The notes beneath the pieces were generated by a model that saw only the letters and a program-made list of their open reading frames with translations, was not told the DNA's origin and ran no database searches. The position numbers and the translations under genes are program-made. A DNA stretch of 64,000 nt from Perkinsus olseni (taxonomy: Eukaryota; Perkinsozoa; Perkinsida). How positions within the stretch are numbered: position 1 is the first letter of the stretch; each line of letters starts with the position of its first letter. Location of the stretch: the NCBI GenBank assembly GCA_013115125.1, contig JABANN010000036.1, forward strand, positions 1-64,000, in the 5' to 3' direction. Below, in pieces: positions 23,430 to 34,009 of the stretch.

Positions 23430-24776
23430 AGGATGGGAGAGTTCACGGCTGCCGTCAGCAGGAATTACCACAAGCTTGGCCTCCGTGAGGCTATGGCTGC
23501 CGGCGCTTGCAGTGGAAGATGACTGTCCACCAATCATGATGTTCTCGTCCCTTATGCCGTTGTCCGACCTCTCCTAGTGGTTGAGCTCCGAGTGCTCGGG
23601 GGATTGGCTGATGGGCAGGGTCATCGTTGAGTGGTGGATGTCGTCGGAGCATAGCTCGGAGAAGGGAGTAACACAAGCTGACCTCAAGCAGGTGGACATT
23701 GACGCTGAGTTCAAGTCTTCGAGCTCGTCTGATGGCAGCGAGTCCGAGGGAGAGGACGATGGAAGTGAGCTCCGCAAGCGCTGGTGGAGGGCGTACTGGG
23801 TGGTAATCTGTACAGGGCCTGAGTCCACCCCGGAAATGCTGATGCGGGCGGTAGCGGTCGGCGGGGAGCTGGCTAAGCAGATGACCGACAAGTGGGTCAG
23901 CGACAACCAAACGGGTGGGTTAGGGGGCAGCTGAGGTGGCTGTTAAGGGACGATTCTTTGCAGGACTGAAATACTGCTACAGCGGTAGTGAGAAGAAGCT
24001 GTTCATGTGGAACCCCCGGTCACAGTCGATGTACCATTGGAAGGGTCGGGGAAGCATGGACTTTATGTGGCAAGCGAACCAGTCCTCGCAAGAGCAGTAC
24101 CAGCAGCAGGGGCGGGCTCAGCCACAGGCCGCGGTGGGGGAGGTAGTAGCGTGCGCGGGACGGAGAGGGTTTAGTCTGAGTGTGGGTTGTTAGGCACCAA
24201 AGTCCTCGGATGATGCTGAGCAGGCAGACCATGAAGAGAAGGTTTTATGGATGACTTATGTAAGGTGTGGTACTCGGATTTTGTGGGAGCCGCCAGGGGG
24301 GCTAAAGCGAGCAGCAGGCATCCCCCCTGCCCTACGTCTGTCGGAATTTGGGAAGTGTATTCATAGGCGATGGCCTGAATCTGATCAGATACCATCATCA
24401 TATCTATGGGGAAAGGATCCTCAGAAGAATATGGATTCCCCAGAGGATTCCGCCGAGGAGAATGACGCTGCGGGTGACGATGAGGAGTCGGAGCCGAGTT
24501 CGGCGACCGAGCCCAAGCATAAGAAGGCCAGGATGGCTGCTGATAATGCATCCGTGAGTCCACCTCACCGGTGAACTCGGCGGCCTCGATCGCTCGTTCA
24601 GATGCTGGCCAAGTGCGACGCCAGAGTCCCCGGTTTCAAGGACTTCGCCAAACGCTGGGCTATCGATGTTAACATCATGCGTCACTTTGCCAAGCATGAT
24701 GGTATGCTCATTAGGCATGTGATAGACTCGTTCAAGCCAACCAAGGCGAAGGCTAAAAACGCACTGCAGAAGTAGT
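23430..24776 (+). CDS. Unknown acidic and aromatic-rich protein, possibly OCRE-like
   Basis: Function not assigned. The visible exons are: MGEFTAAVSRNYHKLGLREAM (about 23433); LKQVDIDAEFKSSSSSDGSE with a following acidic run, then MLMRAVAVGGELAKQMTDKW (about 23680-23895); YCYSGSEKKLFMWNPRSQSM (about 23973-24035), an aromatic pattern resembling OCRE or WW-type modules; an acidic block DSPEDSAEENDAAGDDEE (about 24433); and MLAKCDARVPGFKDFAKRWA with a basic tail ending KAKNALQK at a stop at 24774-24776. The last stop may instead be read as an intron donor (AGAA/GTAGTA), in which case this gene continues into the FHA exons. OCRE followed by FHA is the arrangement of AGGF1-like proteins, a hypothesis only. 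Confidence 0.45.
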
Positions 24777-24945
24777 AGTGGAAGGACTACTCCTCCTCCT
24801 CCTCTTTGCTGCTCATGTGGCTACAGAAGTAGTAGTGTAGTTAATATTGGTGTCTTTCGGAAGCGGATAGAGGAGTCATCATAGTAGGCGAGTTTTCTTC
24901 GAAAATCTGATTTCCTTTACGGTGCGGATCATGCTGCAACAGTAG

Positions 24946-25655
24946 CGCTTCAGATACCTGCAAGGCCTCACCAAGTTCCCACAGAAATGGCGTATAGTAG
25001 CAGCCTGCAAACAAGCAGTCCTTCTGGAAGAGGCCGAGGGAGAGACGCGGGAGCTGGTACCTCCCCGCTCGGTGGTTGTCGGTAGGGAGTTGGCAGCGCC
25101 TTTTCGTGACCCCTACTGTACTGTTAGGCTCGGCTGAGGAGGATCTGCGGGGGCCGAGCGATGAGAGCGTCACTCGCCTGGTGCTGCCACCCGACGCTGG
25201 ATACGTCTCACCTGAGCACTTCCGAATCTTCCCGCTTGGTGACGACTTCTACGTAATTTTCGGGCTCGGGATGAAAAACGGTTTCAATGAGTTCACCACA
25301 GGTCCAGGACCTCGGCAGCGACTACGGCATAACAGTGGATGGACTGCGGTATAGATCGACTGACGGGCCGATAGGACCGCTCAAGGACGGTGAGTCGGTC
25401 GTCGCCCTCCTGTCGGTGATTGGTCCAGCACTCTCAGGGTCTATCGTCTCGATCGGTGGTGGGTCACAGCATGCGCCTCCTATGTTCCTTTGCGAGTTCA
25501 ACGCCCCGAAGGAGCTGCGGAAGCGGCGAGTAGAACCAGCGACGCCCAGCTCTCCTGAGGAGGCTACTACGGATGCTGATGCAGCTAGTAATGCGACCAA
25601 CGGTGAGAAAAATGCACCGGAAGAAAGTGTCCAGCAAGAAACTGTGGAGACTTAG
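24946..25655 (+). CDS. FHA-domain protein
   Basis: FHA domains bind phosphothreonine peptides in nuclear signalling and RNA processing. Three exons join in phase: the first ends RELVPPRSVVVG at a donor near 25080; the second, after an acceptor ending CTGTTAG at 25130, reads SAEEDLRG...LPPDAGYVSPEHFRIFP; the third, after an intron of about 46 nt, reads FYVQDLGSDYGITVDG. The order S-x-x-H then D-L-G-S-x-x-G is the FHA core. The first strand glycine-arginine pair is weak (VVVGSAEE). The C-terminal tail is acidic (TPSSPEEATTDADAA) and stops at 25653-25655. The first exon opens RFRYLQGLTKFPQKWR just after an in-frame stop, so the true 5' end lies upstream and may belong to the preceding gene. Confidence 0.6.
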
Positions 25656-25753
25656 TTTTGACAGAATCTTGAGTTATGGAGTTGACAAAGTTAATAGCAT
25701 AGTGAAAGGGGGAGTTTTCCTTGAGCGGGTCGGTGGCGGGCTTGCTAAACGGG

Positions 25754-26700
25754 ATGGCCACAGCAACGAGGGATCGTCCGGCACTACGAGTGCTTCTACC
25801 AGAACAGTTCCAACGTGCTGAGGCCCGCAATCAGCTATTGAAGGAAACGTGCAAGCACCAGCGGAACCCGATAGACCCCTCAGTGGTGAAGGGCGAGGGA
25901 TGCAAGGCGATGCTCGACAGTATGTATAAGGACGACTCCTCTCAAGTACGGGCAAGACCGGTGCTATGGCGTCCTGAGCTATCGTGGCAGTTCCTTGCAG
26001 CGGTCACACGAGTAGCAGATGCCTCTTCTTCCTCCTCAGACGAGATGCTTGGCGAGATGAAGCTTGTAGGCTAGGCGATGTGACCTGGTCTCTGCTCTCT
26101 GTTTTCCGCAGGTGTTTTGGTTCTGCGCTCACTACGGCCGAGTGGAGTGCATGAAGGTTATGCAAGAGAAGCTTCCAGTCGACCTCAACTACGTCCATAG
26201 ATGTGGACACTCTGTAGGATCTACAATACCCCGTTCTCTACTACCAGCATAACTCAGCCGTCTAACATCACCTCTCGTAACGCATACCTCAAGACTAGCT
26301 ATCTCCATGGTTAACAAAACGCTATCGTACTTTCTTCTCAACTTCTTCTGATAAGCGATCTGCTCTATGCTGTTCACTATGGGCCTTATCTACTCATGTC
26401 GTGTTCTGCCACTTTTACATCCCCTACACCGCGCTGGTGCGTATGCTTCCAGGTTATCAGCCGCGCGGCCCTTAATGATCATGTGGCCGTCGTTGAGTGG
26501 CTCCTCTCTGTCGGGGCCGATCATACGTCCGTCACAGGTTAGGCAAGATGACGCTCTGCCTAGCAACATGCTCGGTCTCAGACCCCAAGTTCCTCGTGCT
26601 TGCGCTTCACTGCGGGGCCCAGCATACGGTAGGTCCCGCACACATTCCGCCTACGCCATGACCCTCCTTGTGCATCGGCAGGTCGATTTCCTACGGGGAT
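25754..26700 (+). CDS. Ankyrin-repeat protein (3' end unresolved)
   Basis: Ankyrin repeats mediate protein-protein contacts. From an ATG at 25754 the first exon reads MATATRDRPALRVLL and ends with a serine-rich segment and EMKL before a donor near 26069. After an intron of about 46 nt it continues VFWFCAHYGRVECMKVM, then VDLNYVHRCGHS. A longer intron of about 240 nt (about 26214-26451) is followed by VISRAALNDHVAVVEWLLSV-GAD, a near-consensus ankyrin repeat. A further piece FLVLALHCGAQHT before a donor near 26631 suits a next repeat. I could not fix the final exon. The reading across the long intron restores the repeat register, which supports the splice. Confidence 0.6.
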
Positions 26701-27298
26701 ACGCGGGTACGACTGGAGCGGGTCTTTGCCATCCGGCGGCTCCCATACCGATGGAAGGGGTGGCCTCCGACACTCCGATGTAGACGTTTGCAATCTCCAT
26801 CTCGCACGCCCTGTGTACTATGCTGAATTTCCTTCGTTGATGGCTGTTGTTGTTGTTGCGTACAAAGTACGACTAGTGCGCGGTCGCGCTGAGTCGAACG
26901 CGCGGCGTCCCCGCCGGGGACGCATCTGCACCGCCCGATGGAGTCTGACTCTGGTCCCTGATTACTGAGCTCATCGGGCTTGGCTCGACCTAAGATATTC
27001 TTAGACTCTGGCGATGAGCACGACGCCAGTTAAGCTAGCCTGCCGTGGTCTACATCGATTGTTTTGTGGCCCAAAAGCTTGCCCTTAGTGTACACACTCC
27101 GAAGAAGCAAGTTAGGTAAATGCCTGATGGACTGCCTGTAGCACACTACTAACGGACTCAGTGACGGTGCCGAGAGGCGGGATCCGAAAGTTTTGGTATC
27201 GGAACTAGCATCTCGATAGTGATCGTCATCGGGCCGTGTTTCGTAGAGTGATTCACATCGTTATCAGTTTCCATAACGCCACGTCCGTTCAATTTTCT
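26701..27298. other. Stretch between ankyrin and coiled-coil genes
   Basis: It may hold the last exon of the ankyrin gene. Otherwise no exon could be recognised. The ATG of the coiled-coil gene follows at 27299. Confidence 0.3.
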
Positions 27299-28820
27299 AT
27301 GTCGACTGCATCGGTTGATCACGATCCTCTGTCGGTGAGTACAGCCCAATGTCGCGCAACAACATAACAGCAGCGCCGGCGACCGGCTTAGATCGCTAAG
27401 GCCGAAGCCAGACACTACCGCGACCTTCACGCAGCCAGCAGGAAGGAATGCGACCGCTTAAGGGGCATGGGCGATGCTCTAGTGAGAAAGGTGGCCCGAG
27501 CGGAGCGGAGGCGCAGGGCAGCTGAGCAGTCAGTCACTCATTGGCCTCCGTACGTGGTTCGCACCCGGTGCGCTCTCATTAGGGATGCTTCCGTGATGGA
27601 GAAGCGGCTACGTCAACTCGAGCTGTCGCTGCAGGATCTCCGTGCCCGGGAGAAGGTGAAGGCCGTCCTTCGGTGACCGGTGGAGCTAGACTCCTGCTAG
27701 GTTACGTCCGAAAGACGTTTCACGCCCGCAAAGGCATCGGGGTTGGGCGGGCGTGAGGAAGGCCCTTCCCTACGAGAGGGGAACGATAAGACTATGCAGC
27801 AGCTGGCAGCACAAACCAGCAAGGCAGAGAAACTCGAACGCACCGCTAACGAACTAGCCAACGAGGTGCCTTCACTTCCGGTTTTCTCGCTCGCTTTCGT
27901 TATGGCTTCGAGGCGCATCCGAGGGATGCATCCCGCTGCGCGAGGGAATGCGAAGCATTGCAAGTGAGCGCTTGATGGTTGACTCAGAACGCCTCACTCC
28001 GCAGCCATCTTGATGTGCTCCGGTGTGATGCTGAACGATCTAAGGATCGTCTGAAGCGAAGTGCGCAGGAATTAGAGGCGCTGAAGGCAGATCGACGAGA
28101 AAAGACAGAAGTCATTTCGAAGTTGAGCCCCCAAGTGGAGGTGATTCGTTTCTATTTTGTCGTCCATCTCTCCATGATCATCACGGCGGCGTGTTCAGTC
28201 TCTGAGTGCTGTAAAGAAGGATTTGGAGGCCGCGATCGCCCGCTTGACCAGCGACAACGACGGTCTAGTGTGAGCCTCAGAACGTGGATAGAGCGGTCCG
28301 CGACTTTCCTCTCAGGCAGCTTGTGCAAGACTTGCAAGGTGAAGTCTCCTCGTTGAGGACTCTGTGCGACGAAGCGGACGGTAGAGTACCCGACTTAGAA
28401 CAACAAGTATGTTGCCGAATTCTGAGAATGGTTGAGAAGCATGGTGGCAGGCATCCGACTGGCAGCAAGAAGCACAAGAACTACGAGGCGCTCTCGCGCG
28501 GGTGCGAATCGCTTTCGATCAGTCGAGACGAGAGCGAGAGCACTGGAAGCAGCAGAGTGTGCAGGCAACCCAGCAGTTCTCGGACATTGACGAGCGAGTT
28601 GCCGAGTGTGCTGCCTGTGTTCGAGTGCGGGGTTACGTGATCCCTCAGACTCACCATCAGACTGAAGGCTCTTGAGCTTGAGAATGCCCAGCTTCGACGG
28701 CGCCGAGGAGACCCTGAGCCTTCCATTGTTGATAGTGCTGTTAATAAGATGCTCGTGGTAACCGAGCAGAACAGAGATGAGGAAGACCTGGTAGCGAGTG
28801 TTCGCAGCTCCTGCTTCTAA
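27299..28820 (+). CDS. Coiled-coil protein, at least nine small exons
   Basis: Function unknown; likely a structural or scaffold protein. The start ATG at 27299 (MSTASVDHDPLS) is followed by a GTGAGT donor, and the next exon reads AEARHYRDLHAASRKECDRL. Later exons keep a heptad-rich, charged composition: MEKRLRQLELSLQDLRAREK, MQQLAAQTSKAEKLERTANE, LRSHLDVLRCDAERSKDRLK, LSAVKKDLEAAIARLTSDN, LVQDLQGEVSSLRTLCDEAD, RRERERAHWKQQ-type helix, and finally LKALELENAQLRRRRGD to a stop at 28818-28820. One intron, GTGAGCGCTTGATGGTTGACTCAG, would be only 24 nt; reading through it hits a stop at once, so it is needed if the gene is intact. One 3' junction (near 28620-28660) is not settled. Confidence 0.65.
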
Positions 28821-29094
28821 GATTGGTGGTGTTTTAGGAGTGGCAACAGCTGACTCAGCGAATGACGGCGATAGCTGCTAGCTCTTGAGTACGCACATGG
28901 CCCTCGGCATACACTGCTCAGTCTTTTTCCTGCTGTTACACTTCTTGGTTGAGTTGATTGTATCCCACCTAGTTGGTGTGTTAGTGAATTGGAGTGGGGC
29001 AGACTATCCAAATACACGCCCGACTGACTAGCAGTCAGTAGCTACAATGAAAAGTACATTTACAAAACATTACACATATTTTTTCAAGTTGTAC
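28821..29094. other. Intergenic stretch
   Basis: No gene supported. A T-rich run (tattttttc) lies at its right edge next to the tRNA-like T arm. Confidence 0.35.
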
Positions 29095-29095
29095 T

Positions 29096-29128
29096 TGCCG
29101 TGGCCAGGGATCGAACCCGGGTCAACGG
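29096..29128 (-). other. tRNA-like T arm / Pol III B box
   Basis: The minus strand reads CCGGG-TTCGATC-CCTGG, a five-pair T stem with a standard seven-base loop, followed by CCACGGCA, which looks like the 3' half of an acceptor stem plus discriminator. GGTTCGATCCC also fits the Pol III B box. A matching 5' acceptor half (GCCGTGG) is not found upstream, so a complete tRNA cannot be drawn. It may be a decayed tRNA, a tRNA-derived short repeat, or a tRNA with an unusual intron. Confidence 0.35.
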
Positions 29129-29312
29129 ATCCCGAGATCTACACGTTCATGAATATTGCAGAACATGAATCGCTTCGCTCCGCTGCGTTCGATCGAGGAG
29201 AAAGATCGAGAACCTCACTGGTCCTATAAACCTTCTGGCGTCGCTCACGTACTGCGGCCCCGTGGAAGTGAACACTAGCGCGCTTTGAGGATTTTGTCGC
29301 TTTTCGTCTGCA

Positions 29313-29931
29313 ATGACTAGCAAGCCGCCGGCGTCCATCCCCGAGAAGGCTTCCACCCTGGCCACAGGCAAGGGAATCCCCGGCATCGACCCCAAGCTGC
29401 CCACTCATACTCCTCCCGCTTCGTATGATGTTCTCTCAAGCGGCAAGACCAGACCCGTGCAAGTGGCCAAGTGGCCTCCAATGCCCGGTGGAGTTCCCCT
29501 CCCAAAGGGAGGTGTCGGTGGTGTCTGGCGTGGAGCCTTCGAGGTCGCCTCGGCTTATACAGCCCTCAACCTCGAAAGGCAACGTTTCGCCAACATAATC
29601 AGGTACGCGAGTGAACAGCGATGCCTTCTTGCTGCTGCTGCGTCTTTATCAGGCTGGGTACTTTCTGCCGTGTGGTGCTCTGGCCGGTCATCCCCCTCGT
29701 CGGCCTCTTCCACTACATCCGCCAGCGCGATCGTGACTGGTACGCCTTGGAGCTGCTCAGGTCAAGATGCAAGAGCGAGGGTAGGGGTTTCTTCTCCCCG
29801 TTTCGTACTTCATTCTGTTTGTAACAGATTGTGCAGCCTTTTACGACTGGACCATGCCGGGAGCCTCTGGTCACTGGAGGATGCAGAACGATCTCGAGAT
29901 CATTCGTCGGGCTGCTAACGTCGAGGACTGA
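29313..29931 (+). CDS. Small one-span membrane protein, unknown
   Basis: Not recognised. Three exons join in phase: an N-terminal proline/lysine-rich exon from ATG 29313 ending ALNLERQRFANIIR; after an intron of about 50 nt, LGTFCRVVLWPVIPLVGLFH, a clear membrane segment, followed by YIRQRDRDWYALELLRSR; after a second intron of about 47 nt, DCAAFYDWTMPGASGHWRM and a stop at 29929-29931. The total is about 170 residues. A basic N-terminus, one membrane span and a charged helix are reminiscent of small accessory subunits of mitochondrial inner-membrane complexes, but I could not match any family, so that is only a guess. Confidence 0.6.
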
Positions 29932-30320
29932 GTAGGTCTTCCAGCGTATCGTTGTCTTTCCCGACGGGCTTTTCTCAGGAACTACTTCGCACAAGCAGGA
30001 GGCGAGAGCCTCTACTAAGCACAGCGGCATATATAACATTCCGGCAAGGACGCTCTTTATAGTTGGGTATTTTTTTCATGAGGAAGTGATCAACTTGAGA
30101 GAGGTTTCAAGGGAATCTGTCCGAGTAACTGTCGAGTTCGTTACTGGCGTGAGCAGTGAACGACTTTCTCGTGCTTATTATTATTGAACGATTCTCCAAC
30201 CCTTGCTAGGCCTTGACTGGTAACGCTTCAGTTGTCGGTGTCTTTTATGGCCTCCGTATGCGAAGAGTCTGTTAACAAACTATTTAGCGCGTAAGCCATG
30301 GCGGGGGCACTCTCATCTCG
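29932..30320. other. Intergenic stretch
   Basis: No recognisable exon. It lies between the small membrane protein stop and the first exon attributed to the NFKBIL1-like gene. Confidence 0.3.
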
Positions 30321-31479
30321 GTACTCCAGTCGCTGTGATACGCGAGACTGTATGGTAATAGGCAGATACAAGGCGTATATGCAGTCAGAAGCCGCTGATC
30401 TCGACCAGGAAGCTGCGGAAATCAGGTCTGGCCTTCGCGCCAAGAAACGAACACTCACTGTCAACAATGCGTAGGAAAGACAAGCGTAGCATGATCTTCG
30501 CATGGTTCGCTGCGGATCTCTCAGTGCTACTCGACGGCAGCAGCACCAGGCAAGGAGAAATGACCGAAGTGAGTGCCGCTGATTGTGGATTTACTCGCAA
30601 CAACCCTTCTTCCGTTGAGGTCCTCCACGTCGTGGCGAGCAGCATCATCCTCAGCGGTCAGCAAGTGTTGCGCCCAAGGTTGCGGTGCCGCCCCGAGCAG
30701 TGCTGAATCTGGACTATGCAACGCTGTGGAAGTACGGTGATGGAATGCTTCTACCGGAAATGGACATATTTCAACAATTCAGACAGCATGAACGAGCGTG
30801 GGAGAAGTTCTCTCTGTGTCCACCGGAGCGTCTGAAGTTCGAGGATATACCGTGGCCTCCCTGCGACTCCGACGTGCTCGAGTTCACAGAGAAGCGAAGT
30901 GCGTCGCTAAGGCGAATCTTGAGCAATCACTGTGGTCACTGCTCAGTCCTTTTGCGCAACCCTAGCGAAGACGTCTTCCTCGACCGAGAGTCGAAGGATA
31001 GAGCGTCGTACCGTGCGGCGTGTAGGCGGTGGCATCCCGATAAGTTTTCGCAAGTGTAGGTTGCGCTGTGTCTTGGAATTGTTGTTAGTATGGATTGTGG
31101 TAGTGGTAGATACGGTAGGAGCATTGCTGACCCGAGGGAGTCGCAGCAAATCATGCATAAGTTGACTATGATTATGCAAGCTGTCAATGAAAGCTGGAAA
31201 GATCGGACTGCCAGAAGTCACATAAGGAAGGTGAACATCCCTCTACGCTCAGCCGCACCGTCCTCCCTTTTCGACGCCCTTCGGGGTCAGAAATTACAAT
31301 GTGAATCTGGTTCACAAGCTGTTCGCCCCGCCTCTGTCAACTCAACAGGAGCGTGCTACAAAATTTTTCGGCTGAAGCGTAGACGTGTGTTCCTAGCGAG
31401 TATTGATCGCTGGAACTCCTGTGCGTCAGAGATGTTCCTTCCCGATGTTCTAATCATGTTGTTGCCAGGCTTGCGTTGA
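30321..31479 (+). CDS. NFKBIL1-like protein with J-domain HPD motif
   Basis: NFKBIL1-like proteins are nuclear, spliceosome-associated proteins with a C-terminal J-like motif. Here an upstream exon RYKAYMQSEAADLDQEAAEI ends at a donor near 30425. A large exon (about 30685-31055) reads QHERAWEKFS, then LKFEDIPWPP and YRAACRRWHPDKFSQ, matching the family pattern W-x-x-F, DIPWP and WHPDKF. A 54-nt intron (31056-31109) leads to YGRSIADPRESQQIMHK...AVNESWK, the family's last helix. The frame stays open to 31479, longer than needed, so the true stop may follow an additional splice near 31232. The last exon is the left border of the large tandem duplication: its 3' part recurs at 40328. The N-terminal exons are incompletely resolved. 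Confidence 0.65.
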
Positions 31480-31766
31480 GGAGGCTGCTCGTGTCTACCG
31501 TGGCAGCGCCCACCGAAGGTCTAGCTCCGGCTCATGAACGCTTATGAAGTACTCTGGTGTCCGCCATGACCATATCTGTTGCGTTGCATAGAGTTAGGGT
31601 CAGTACACTAGTACGCAGCTCTTGTATCAAAACACGTGCATGCGGAGGCAAAGCCGGTCAGTGGTACCACTAAAATCGGCAAAGTGAGCTGATAACCCCG
31701 CGTGGTTGAAGTCCTGCCGTGTTCTACCATGTTACGCTCGCGGAAGCCAAGGACGACGTACCAAAT

Positions 31767-32804
31767 TCACCTCAATTGAGGGTCCTCCACTAATGAACGC
31801 AAGATGAAATCATGTGAAGTTATATCGGGTGCTTCAGCATCGAATTGTACGACGGAGGCTCGCCTGGGCTGCTTCAGTGGAGGACAGTTCTCTTCGGGAG
31901 GGTCGGAGTCGTCGTAGAATGAGACGCCTGATGAAAGGAAAACAAAACGAAACACGCGGAGGAATCGCCCACCTTTGCGGCTCGACGGTCGGCGTTTCCG
32001 TCCTTTCCTGGATTTGGGAGATGAGTTGCCCAAACTGGATTGACAGTCGGAGGAAGCTGCCGACACCCGCCGGTTGATCTCTGTATTGAAGGCCCTGAGA
32101 AATGATCACATTGAGGGAACTCTTGAAGGGCTTGCTACTTACGTCGCAGACCGGCTATCGTTACTATCGGTATCTCCCTCCGTCGCCGCGCTGCTACTGA
32201 GGAACTGACTCCGTCTCAGCAAGGCTTGGGGCGTGAGACTTGAATAGTTTCCCAAAGATACGGTGGCAGTGTGTGAATCACCAAGATGAAGGACCGATTC
32301 GGGCTGAACGAGACAGCGTCCATGAGAACTACTCTTCATGCCGTCTCACATCCCATCGGACAGCCTCCCCGTATTCTAGCGTGAGCCATTCATCGTCGTC
32401 AATTGTTGGTCCTAGTCGAACCGGAACGGAGGTCTGAGACCTCAGGTCTCCTCAGGGCCGAGTTGCCTCGAACGAACAGGGTCGGAGTCCAGAAAGACAC
32501 TGCCGACGGCTGAGTCCGGGTCGTCCGTATTCCCCGATGGGCGCAGCAGCATGATGTAGACGTCGGCGCCGTTCTCGTGATTGAAGAGGGCGAGTCGGAG
32601 GTTGGCGTCCATCCCGCAGATGGGGATGCCCCCGGGCTCATCTGGGTCGCTCGAGGGTCTGTCGGAGCCTATCAGAACGTAGTGCCTGGAGTAAAGCAAG
32701 CGCTTCCAGCATGTGGACAACGGAGGAGCCTCACCCGAGGTCTCCAACACAATCAGTTTGGACAACCTCGCCCATCCACGAGATAGTGATAACCCGATCT
32801 TCAA
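31767..32804 (-). pseudogene. Unknown duplicated protein, unit 1 copy, frame broken
   Basis: Not recognised. The frame reads WKRLLYSRHYVLIGSDRPSS, then GIPICGMDANLRLALFNHEN, ADVYIMLLRPSG, and ends just after RSRQLGPEET. In unit 2 the same protein continues SVPVRLGPTIDDDEWLTLEY. Unit 1 differs by a 14-nt insertion at about 32430-32443 that shifts the frame and forms a perfect palindrome. Further downstream exons are still similar to unit 2: SVLHLGDSHTATVSLGNYSS near 32300-32240 and a basic serine/arginine-rich C-terminal part near 31770-32066. The unit 1 gene is therefore probably inactive or has an altered C-terminus. Confidence 0.5.
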
Positions 32805-33025
32805 TCACACTACCCGGTCTAGCAGACCAGTAAGGCAGATGCGGGCGTGTGAGGGAGTATGGGGGACAATCCCATATCGTCAAAATAATATGGAGACTTT
32901 TACAAGCCATGGGCTCGTATGGGCCGATGTAACGGAATCCAAAATCGATTTCAAAAGCCGTCATACGCGAGTCTTCGCACCGAGAATCCAGTACTACATC
33001 GAATGTTCAATAGACCTCTGCCGAG

Positions 33026-33575
33026 GTCCTAAATCGCCTTTAACATGACAAACTATCACGATAATACGTTTTTCACTTTCAATACCGAGGTTCAGGGGAG
33101 GTCCATCGTACACTCTGACCTATTCGGAAGTCCAGTGGCCACGGCCCACAAATATGTTGCACAAGGACCCCGCGCAGTATGATGATGATTCCGTGTTGGT
33201 TTCACCATGCATTGATAGCGCCGACGCTATCCACAATATACGATGTGGCTTCTCGCCACACGTCTATACCAGGCTAGGATAAGACGGCAATCCCTGGTGA
33301 TTTTTCCGCCAAGCACAACCTGATGATGTGAGAGAGCCTGGAAAGTCGCGGGCTCTTTGAAACTCGGAAAACTCCGTTACGAAGTAATTCGAAGACGCTT
33401 CGTTCCTCGAGACGCAGCTACAAGACTTTTCAGATGAGCCCTTTTATGGGGACGGTCCCTTGAGAAGGGGCAGATACACTGGATTCCAGTGTCTCTTCCA
33501 CTGGCTGGGTTCCAGTGTATGGAACATCATCAACATCATCCGGCAACTGTTATGATTGTCGGCGTTGGGCTTCGA
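33026..33575. other. Hairpin-rich segment present only in unit 1
   Basis: About 550 bp without counterpart at the equivalent point of unit 2 (about 42.03-42.18 kb). It contains several short inverted repeats: GATAGCG-ccga-CGCTATC near 33214, CGAAG-acg-CTTCG near 33392, CCCTT-gag-AAGGG near 33457 and the perfect CACTGGA-T-TCCAGTG at 33477-33491. No open frame of note. It could be an insertion in unit 1 or a deletion in unit 2. Confidence 0.5.
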
Positions 33576-33924
33576 AGGAACATTCCCTTATCAATTCCTC
33601 GATATTTTCCCTCGACTTAACTTGCAGACGCTAATACGACGCAGAACAAGTGAATACTCGAGCCGGGATTTGCACTTACTGCTACTCTACAACTTCAGGA
33701 ACGGGAGTAATCAATACTCGGTGAGGACAACCACTATGACAAGACGATTCAATCGGGCTTACTCGTAGGGAGTTAGCATGGCTCGAGCACATACGTGGCG
33801 AAAAGTTCTGAGACGGATGAACAACCAACAAAGGTAACCACCATGATGCGTATAATTGACACAAACAGCTGATGATCAAGAGAGCTAATACTCCCAAAGC
33901 TGCTGTGGTATGCTTTGAAAGCAA
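33556..33924 (-). CDS. Signal-peptide protein exon(s), unit 1
   Basis: Unknown secreted or membrane protein. The minus-strand frame from 33924 starts with a textbook signal sequence: MLSKHTTAALGVLALLIISC followed by LCQLYASWW. A second conserved exon near 33575-33640 encodes a charged helix LQVKSRENIEELIREC. Its counterparts in unit 2 (EQVELRENNKELTREF near 42.2 kb) and in a third fragment near 45.33 kb (RQQVELRRSSQGLMREC) preserve the frame, so this is real coding sequence. The unit 2 signal-peptide exon (about 42.38-42.47 kb) is broken by stops. The exon order between signal peptide and helix is not fully worked out, and the gene may continue to the left into the protein at 31.8-32.8 kb. 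Confidence 0.45.
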
Positions 33925-34009
33925 TTCTCCACACCGCTGAAGCGTGCACCGTTGGACCGAGCGCGCTAGCTCAACTCGTAGCGTGCGTAGAAAAGGACGG
34001 ATTCAGAAT

